Below, piece after piece: positions 1 through 3,652 of a DNA stretch of 5,032 nt; within the stretch, counting starts at the first letter, position 1; each line of letters starts with the position of its first letter. The position numbers and the translations under genes are program-made. The notes under the pieces were generated by a model. It was not told the origin of the DNA. It was given only the letters and a program-made list of their open reading frames with translations, and made no database searches. The stretch is from Acidobacteriota bacterium. Its GTDB lineage: Bacteria > Acidobacteriota > Vicinamibacteria > Vicinamibacterales > Vicinamibacteraceae. Where the stretch lies: assembly GCA_023429845.1 (NCBI GenBank), contig JAEZCY010000307.1, positions 1 through 5,032 of the forward strand, read 5' to 3'.

Positions 1-69
1 GCGCCAGAACGTGGGACCCGAGGCCGAGGCGAGCCGGGCGCGAATGGCCGACAGATCGATATCACTCAT
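1..69 (-). CDS. actB: Alternative complex III subunit ActB, N-terminal fragment (molybdopterin/Fe-S-like subunit, TAT-variant type)
   Basis: Only the first 23 codons are inside the window, from ATG at 69-67 to the left edge. They read MSDIDLSAIRARLASASGPTF followed by W-R. A short acidic and helical stretch ending in G-P-x-[FY]-W-R is how many ActB-type proteins begin (usually continuing S-L-E-E-L). In these proteins an Fe-S/molybdopterin-like subunit is exported by a TAT-variant signal. The strongest support is position: the fragment lies directly downstream of actA on the same strand, as in act operons, where ActA (pentaheme cytochrome), ActB (Fe-S) and ActC (NrfD-like quinol-binding membrane protein) follow one another. 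ActB holds the Fe-S clusters that pass electrons from the quinol site towards the hemes. No strong Shine-Dalgarno precedes the ATG. The identification rests on a short peptide plus synteny, so the family is likely but the details of the protein are not visible. Confidence 0.72.
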   Translation of the reverse strand, partial: MSDIDLSAIRARLASASGPTFWR

Positions 70-83
70 GGTTCGCAACGAAA

Positions 84-102
84 GCCCGCAGCACATGCGG
101 GC
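84..102 (-). other. Hairpin in the actA-actB intergenic gap (attenuator or processing-site candidate)
   Basis: A perfect 7-bp inverted repeat (GCCCGCA at 84-90 and TGCGGGC at 96-102) encloses a 5-nt loop. On the minus strand it is followed at once by TTT at 83-81 and ends 14 nt before the actB start codon. A GC-rich stem with a short T run resembles a weak intrinsic terminator. In the middle of an operon it might instead allow partial read-through, stabilise the actA message or affect actB translation. The T run is too short for a confident terminator call. Confidence 0.4.
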
Positions 103-163
103 GGGCAGACGACCGTACGGGGGCGACGGGTTCTGGCCGCCTCGCGCCTGGCACGTTTGATCT

Positions 164-814
164 TCACCGGTGGCACGTCGAGCAGGTCGTCAGGCTCTGA
201 ATCTTGTATTCCTGCACGAGCCTGCGCCCGATTTCGAGCTGGTCGCCGTCCGGCACGTACCCCATCGTGAAGACCTCCTCACGCGGGCGCACGTACTTCT
301 CCGGACTCCGATGACAGTCGAGACACCACTCCATCTGCAGCGAGCTCACCTGCTGGATGCCGGGCATCTGGTCGATCCGACCGTGACAGGTTTCGCAGCC
401 GACGCCCTTCTTCACGTGGACCGAGTGATTGAAGTAGGCGAAGTCCGGCAGATCGTGCACCCGGGTCCACACAAGGGATTCCCCGGTCTCGAAGCTCGAA
501 CGCACCGGCTCCAGATAGGCGCTCTGCGCCCAGATCTGGCTGTGGCAGTTCATGCACGTCTTGGTCGGGGGGATGTTCGCCGACGCCGCCTCTTCCACCG
601 ACGTGTGGCAGTAGCGGCAATCGATGCCCATGCCGCCGACGTGATGGAGATGGCTGAACTGCACCGGCTGATCGACGTTCGTGTTGGCGCGCGTGACGTA
701 GTCGGAGCGCATCGACATCCCCACGATCGACACCACCAGGCCTCCGAAGAGGAGGAGGCCGACCAGAGAGAAGCGGGCAATCGCGTTCGCGCTGCGCGGG
801 AAGATCTGGGCCAT
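164..814 (-). CDS. actA: Alternative complex III subunit ActA, membrane-anchored pentaheme cytochrome c
   Basis: This 216-residue protein is a c-type cytochrome with five CXXCH heme motifs: CRYCH at 66-70, CMNCH at 87-91, CETCH at 140-144, CLDCH at 164-168 and CSTCH at 211-215. The last one sits at the extreme C-terminus. An N-terminal hydrophobic segment (about residues 14-35) is probably an uncleaved anchor that puts the hemes on the periplasmic side. Extra histidines (55, 57, 58, 120, 130, 133) are candidates for distal axial ligands. The MAQIFPRSANAIAR start, single anchor, five hemes and length of about 220 residues fit ActA of alternative complex III. That complex oxidises quinol and passes electrons to cytochrome c or directly to a terminal oxidase. 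The ATG at 814-812 was chosen because it sits just before the anchor. The open frame continues upstream to 1009, but that extension is Arg/Cys/Pro-rich and looks non-coding. actB follows after 94 bp, so an operon is likely. No clear Shine-Dalgarno precedes the ATG. The main alternative is another small NrfH/cytochrome c3-like multiheme protein, which the actB fragment makes less likely. Confidence 0.9.
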   Translation of the reverse strand: MAQIFPRSANAIARFSLVGLLLFGGLVVSIVGMSMRSDYVTRANTNVDQPVQFSHLHHVGGMGIDCRYCHTSVEEAASANIPPTKTCMNCHSQIWAQSAYLEPVRSSFETGESLVWTRVHDLPDFAYFNHSVHVKKGVGCETCHGRIDQMPGIQQVSSLQMEWCLDCHRSPEKYVRPREEVFTMGYVPDGDQLEIGRRLVQEYKIQSLTTCSTCHR

Positions 815-1026
815 GGGTTCAGGAAGCGGACACGCCTGGCGCGGCACGCGAGGCGCGCGTATTCTGTCACAAGATCGTTGGCAACCGGCGCAGCGGCGCG
901 TCCGCTGCGGCCCATCGGACTCCCGCGGCGCGGATCGGACGGGTCGGCTGCAAGCACACGGGCGCCACCAGCTGGATCCGGTGCCCGAGGGCACACCCGT
1001 CCGCTGCAAGGGCGCTCAGCCGCCGC
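815..1026 (-). other. Presumed long 5' leader of actA
   Basis: The predicted act promoter puts the transcription start near 1026, leaving about 210 nt before the actA ATG. I see no convincing gene here on either strand. A 5-bp stem with a tetraloop occurs at 981-994 (GTGCC, loop CGAG, GGCAC). A weaker promoter-like pair would give a leader of about 36 nt: TGGCAA at 879-884, read TTGCCA on the minus strand, with a poor -10 box. No known riboswitch class is recognisable. Confidence 0.3.
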
Positions 1027-1032
1027 GTGCAG

Positions 1033-1061
1033 ATGATGTGAAATGTTCCACAAGGTGTCAA
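1033..1061 (-). promoter_or_regulatory. Candidate sigma70-type promoter of the act operon
   Basis: On the minus strand a perfect -35 box TTGACA (1061-1056) is followed by a 17-nt spacer and CATCAT (1038-1033), which matches the TATAAT -10 consensus at four of six positions. It begins 5 bp after the stop codon of the DUF2461 gene and points at actA. It is the best sigma70-like arrangement I found in the window and lies in the largest intergenic gap. It predicts initiation near 1026. Promoter consensus in this phylum is not well known, so confidence is moderate. Confidence 0.5.
1037..1052. promoter_or_regulatory. CRP/FNR-family-like palindromic operator in the act promoter
   Basis: The plus strand reads TGTGA-AATGTT-CCACA (minus strand TGTGG-AACATT-TCACA). 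This is one base from the TGTGA-N6-TCACA consensus of CRP-family regulators. The symmetry extends inwards, because TGTGRAA faces TTYCACA across a 2-bp centre. The site lies between the -35 and -10 boxes of the candidate promoter and overlaps the -10 by two bases. A protein bound there would be expected to block polymerase rather than recruit it. No regulator gene is in the window. Confidence 0.4.
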
Positions 1062-1066
1062 CGGCG

Positions 1067-1840
1067 CTACAATAGGTCGGCGTTCGACAACGAGTCGCCG
1101 CGTGCGGCACGCAACCCTTCGCTGAACACCTGCCAGAACGGCATCAACGGGCGGCAGGACTCGACGAACCACTCGGCGAAGGCGCCCGTGAACAACTCGG
1201 GCGGATGCGACCCGAGCGTCCACCCACCCCACACGCCGCGATAGCGAACGGCACGGTCGCGCACCGTATCCAATCCGCGAAACCCGTGCGGTGCGCGAAG
1301 CAGCGGCGTCCCGTACCACTCCACACCCGCACCGGCAGCCGCGTCGATCGTGGCGAGGAAGCGCGCAGCGTTGTCGCGCTCGACCAGCCATGAGCGGAAT
1401 TGCGGCAACTGCTGACGAGGCACCTCCGGCAAGCCGACGCCGAGCTCGCCGCCCGTCGTCGCGATTTGGATGTAGAACGATGGCAGTTCCATCCGACCCC
1501 CTCCGCGGCCCGGTGCGCCGACGACGCCTGCGTCCAGCGGCCCGGCGTCCGCCCACCACAGCAGCGCGAGGTGTGCCTTGTACGGCGGAGCGTCGGGCCG
1601 GAAGCGTCGGTCGCGCGCGATGCGGAATATCGACCCGTTCACCCGCGGGTCGGCGACCACCTGGCACCCTGCCGCCACGAGAGCCTCGCCGACGGCGACG
1701 ACGGCCGCACGTGCGGGCGTGAGAATCGACGCCTCGTAGCGCGCCCGGTTCGTGCGCATCCACTCTTCGCTGTTGTTGCGGGCGAGCGCGCGCAGGAATC
1801 GGACCGTGTCCTTGGGAAAGCCTGCGAATTTGCTCGTCAT
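1067..1840 (-). CDS. DUF2461 domain-containing protein (TIGR02453 family), function unknown
   Basis: The 257-residue product matches the DUF2461 pattern from memory. It opens with F-x-G-F-P-K-D-T-x-x-F-L-x-x-L-x-x-N-N (residues 5-23). The conserved E-W-M-x-x-N-R-x-R-Y-E (26-36), the R-I-x-R-D-x-R-F (73-80) with P-P-Y-K (85-88), and the Y-I-Q-I (123-126) strand with a G-x-G loop (134-136) follow. There is no signal peptide or membrane segment, so it is probably cytoplasmic. The family is widespread and, as far as I know, biochemically uncharacterised; I assign no function. Residues about 98-118 form a Gly/Ala/Arg-rich insertion between the P-Y-K and Y-I-Q-I blocks, which makes the protein somewhat longer than the usual 220-230 residues. 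The ATG at 1840-1838 places the first conserved motif at the N-terminus. A GTG at 1858-1856 (six codons earlier) is a possible alternative, and neither has a clear Shine-Dalgarno. It lies 77 bp downstream of the arsS-like gene on the same strand with no obvious promoter between, so cotranscription is plausible. Confidence 0.82.
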   Translation of the reverse strand: MTSKFAGFPKDTVRFLRALARNNSEEWMRTNRARYEASILTPARAAVVAVGEALVAAGCQVVADPRVNGSIFRIARDRRFRPDAPPYKAHLALLWWADAGPLDAGVVGAPGRGGGRMELPSFYIQIATTGGELGVGLPEVPRQQLPQFRSWLVERDNAARFLATIDAAAGAGVEWYGTPLLRAPHGFRGLDTVRDRAVRYRGVWGGWTLGSHPPELFTGAFAEWFVESCRPLMPFWQVFSEGLRAARGDSLSNADLL

Positions 1841-1917
1841 GTCGCGGGCACGCAGCACTGACGCGACGCCGCTGCCAGCCCCCGCCGCCCCTCGCGCTTC
1901 GGCTCGACGGCCGCGCG

Positions 1918-2892
1918 TCACGCCAGCGCTCCGCCGCAACTCGACCCCGCACCCGCCGTACAGCCAAAGCAGTGCGGGCCCGTCGCCACGCGGCGAGCGA
2001 GGAACCGCGCCGGGGTGAAGTCGCGGATGTGGCCGCCGCTCTCCCGACTGGCGCCGAGCCCGAGCGCGTAGTTGAAGTCGCAGTCGTACAACCGTCCGTC
2101 CCAGGCAACATGCAACTGGTGCCGGCACATGAGGGTGTCCACCGTTGCCGGATTGAAGGCCTGCGCCAGCATCTGCAGATACGGCCCGAGACGCTGCTCA
2201 CGCTGGAGATCCCGCGCGAAGCGGCCGATCGGCATGTTCGTGATGGTGAGCAGCCGCGTGAACGCGATGCCGAAGTCCGCGTCGAGGCGCCGACGGTAGT
2301 CGGCCTCGAGGGCCGCCTGCGGTCCCGGCAGTCCGCTCCCGCCCGGGTTGTAGACGAGGTCCAACGGCAGATCGGGTCGGCTGCCGTATCCGACGGCGTT
2401 CAGCGCCTGGAGGGCGGCAATGGACGAGGCGAACGTGCCGCGTCCACGTTGCGCGTCCACGTTCTGCGGCGTGTAGCAGGGCAGACTCGCCACGAGATGC
2501 ACGCGCCGCCCGGCCAGCCACGCCGGCAGATCCGTGTAGGCGGGCTCGAGCAGGATCGTGAGGTTCGTCCGCACCATCACGCGCACCCGGAGCGCAAGCG
2601 CGGCGTCCACGAACCACCGGAACTCCGGGTGCATCTCGGGTGCGCCGCCCGTGATGTCCACGACGCCGGCTCCCGAGGACTGTACCGCCGCCAGCACCAT
2701 CTCCATCGTCTCGTGCGACATGGCCTCGGTGCGCTTCGGTCCGCTTTCCACGTGGCAGTGCAGGCAGGCCAGGTTGCACGCCAGGCCGATGTTCACCTGT
2801 ACCGTGGCGAGCGAGGCGGCGCGCAAAGGCGCGCCGGTGGCCTCGACGACGGTGCGATGGAACGAGAGGCCGGACTCGGCGGCATGTGACAT
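1918..2892 (-). CDS. arsS: Radical SAM/Cys-rich protein, ArsS-type arsenosugar biosynthesis enzyme
   Basis: The 324-residue product carries the radical SAM [4Fe-4S] motif CNLACLHC (Cys39, 43, 46), preceded by QVNIGLACN and followed by H-V-E-S-G-P-K-R-T-E, a signature of the TIGR04167 radical SAM/Cys-rich family. V-D-I-T-G-G-A-P-E (78-86) is the SAM-contacting GGE-like motif, and L-V-Y-N-P-G-G (179-185) is also typical. The C-terminal DUF3641-like part has Cys256, Cys271 and a closing CFGCTAGAGSSCGG (308-321) that could bind a further cluster. Some family members are selenoproteins; here every such position is a cysteine codon. In characterised members ArsS transfers the 5'-deoxyadenosyl group of SAM to dimethylarsenite made by ArsM, an early step to arsenosugars. 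No arsM is in the window. ATG at 2892-2890 was chosen over 2961, because the extra 23 residues are low-complexity and Arg-rich, and they would fill most of the divergent promoter region. Full-length and intact. Confidence 0.88.
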   Translation of the reverse strand: MSHAAESGLSFHRTVVEATGAPLRAASLATVQVNIGLACNLACLHCHVESGPKRTEAMSHETMEMVLAAVQSSGAGVVDITGGAPEMHPEFRWFVDAALALRVRVMVRTNLTILLEPAYTDLPAWLAGRRVHLVASLPCYTPQNVDAQRGRGTFASSIAALQALNAVGYGSRPDLPLDLVYNPGGSGLPGPQAALEADYRRRLDADFGIAFTRLLTITNMPIGRFARDLQREQRLGPYLQMLAQAFNPATVDTLMCRHQLHVAWDGRLYDCDFNYALGLGASRESGGHIRDFTPARFLARRVATGPHCFGCTAGAGSSCGGALA

Positions 2893-2998
2893 GGCCAGAG
2901 TCGAATCTACCGCACCCTGAGAACCACGGGCATGGACGCGTCGGCGAGACGTCCCTGCCACCCTGAACCCGGTACCCGATACCCGGTAAGATCGGCGC
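2893..2998. promoter_or_regulatory. Divergent promoter region between arsS and the disulfide oxidoreductase gene
   Basis: The 106 bp separating two genes read outwards should hold both promoters. For the plus-strand gene, TAAGAT at 2987-2992 lies exactly 6 nt before the GTG start, which is the -10 spacing of a leaderless transcript. For arsS, TAGATT on the minus strand (2909-2904) lies 11 nt before the ATG and would give a leader of only a few nucleotides. Neither box has a convincing -35 partner, and neither gene has a Shine-Dalgarno. The region also holds the heptamer repeat and a weak inverted repeat (GGACG at 2934-2938, CGTCC at 2950-2954). Confidence 0.45.
2968..2988. repeat. Three tandem 7-bp repeats upstream of the disulfide oxidoreductase
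   Basis: Three contiguous heptamers read CCCGGTA, CCCGATA and CCCGGTA; the middle unit differs at one base. The array ends 10 bp before the GTG start, and its last two bases are the first two of the TAAGAT box. It could be a short microsatellite or a repeated protein-binding site. The repeats themselves are certain; their role is not. Confidence 0.8.
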
Positions 2999-3646
2999 GT
3001 GAGCTACTTCAGCGACGAGGAGATGCGGGCGCTGACCGAGCGCCTGTCCGGCATGACGAACCCGGTGCAGCTGGTGTTCTTCACACAGACGTTCGGCTGC
3101 GAGACCTGCGCGACCACCAAGCGCATCCTCGAAGACCTGCCACGCGCCAACCCGCTGGTCACCGTCGACGAGAAGAACATGGTGCTCGACACCGGCGACG
3201 TGGAGCGGTACGGCATCATTGCCGCTCCCGGCGTGGCGATCATCGGGGATCGCGACAGAGGATTGCGCTTCTATGGCGCGCCGGACGGCTATGAGCTGAT
3301 CTCGCTGCTCGAGGGCATCGTCCTGGCGTCAGCCGGCGATTCCGGGCTGAGCGAGGAGTCGCGGGCGCTCGTGGCCACGCTCGAGGAGCCGCGCACGCTG
3401 CAGATATTCTCCACGCCGACATGCCCGCACTGTCCCCGGGCGGTCCGCCTGGGATGGCAGCTGGCGATCGAGAGCGACCACGTCACCGCCACCGCGGTCT
3501 CGGCAGTCGAATACCCGGATCTCGTGCGCCGGTTCAGGGTGTCGGGTGTGCCCAAGACCGTGATCAACGAGAGCGCCGACATCCTCGGCGCCGTGCCCGA
3601 GGCACAGTTCGTCGAGGCGGTCGTCTCGGTGTCGAGCGTCAGCTGA
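2999..3646 (+). CDS. Protein disulfide oxidoreductase with two thioredoxin-fold domains (PDO/glutaredoxin-like)
   Basis: The 215-residue product is two fused thioredoxin folds, the layout of protein disulfide oxidoreductases. The first (about 22-110) opens with V-Q-L-V-F-F-T-Q, then active site CETC (34-37) and a cis-proline loop A-A-P-G-V-A-I (75-81). The second (about 130-213) has L-Q-I-F-S-T-P-T, active site CPHC (142-145) and loop S-G-V-P-K-T-V-I (182-189). Family members catalyse dithiol/disulfide exchange and are usually cytoplasmic; no signal peptide or membrane segment is present here. Similar proteins are best studied in archaea and Aquifex, where a thioredoxin-reductase-like enzyme recycles them. 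The GTG start keeps the N-terminal helix (S-D-E-E-M-R-A-L) usual in the family; the next Met, residue 9, would cut into it. There is no Shine-Dalgarno, and a -10-like box sits 6 nt upstream. The gene diverges from arsS and converges on the sulfatase gene with 6 bp between stops. An arsenic or redox partnership with ArsS is inference from position only. Confidence 0.85.
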   Translation: MSYFSDEEMRALTERLSGMTNPVQLVFFTQTFGCETCATTKRILEDLPRANPLVTVDEKNMVLDTGDVERYGIIAAPGVAIIGDRDRGLRFYGAPDGYELISLLEGIVLASAGDSGLSEESRALVATLEEPRTLQIFSTPTCPHCPRAVRLGWQLAIESDHVTATAVSAVEYPDLVRRFRVSGVPKTVINESADILGAVPEAQFVEAVVSVSSVS

Positions 3647-3652
3647 GTCCTG

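Noticed and set aside
879..884. A second -35-like box (TTGCCA on the minus strand) as an actA promoter.
   Set aside because: At 17-bp spacing the -10 position reads TACGCG, a poor match, so it is kept only as an alternative in the leader entry.
815..1009. A 65-residue N-terminal extension of actA starting at 1009.
   Set aside because: The extension is Arg/Cys/Pro-rich and unlike any signal. The ATG at 814 directly precedes the membrane anchor, as expected for ActA.
170..1036. A 288-codon plus-strand open frame opposite actA.
   Set aside because: It is antisense to a pentaheme cytochrome with five CXXCH motifs. The predicted protein is Arg/His-rich without recognisable domains.
867..2201. 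A 444-codon open frame on the minus strand overlapping the DUF2461 and arsS genes.
   Set aside because: It is extremely Arg/Ala/Gly-rich, has no recognisable motif, and is out of frame with two well-supported genes. It is a typical artefact of high-GC codon bias.
1972..2889. A 305-codon plus-strand open frame opposite arsS.
   Set aside because: It is the antisense frame of a gene with clear radical SAM motifs, and its composition (Arg/His/Val-rich, no domains) is that of a shadow.
2893..2961. A 23-residue N-terminal extension of ArsS starting at 2961.
   Set aside because: It is low-complexity and Arg-rich and would occupy most of the divergent promoter region. The ATG at 2892 gives the usual family start.
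3583..3602. A 6-bp inverted repeat (CCTCGG/CCGAGG) near the 3' end of the oxidoreductase gene as a terminator.
   Set aside because: It lies within coding sequence upstream of the stop codon, has no T tract, and short GC stems are expected by chance in this composition.
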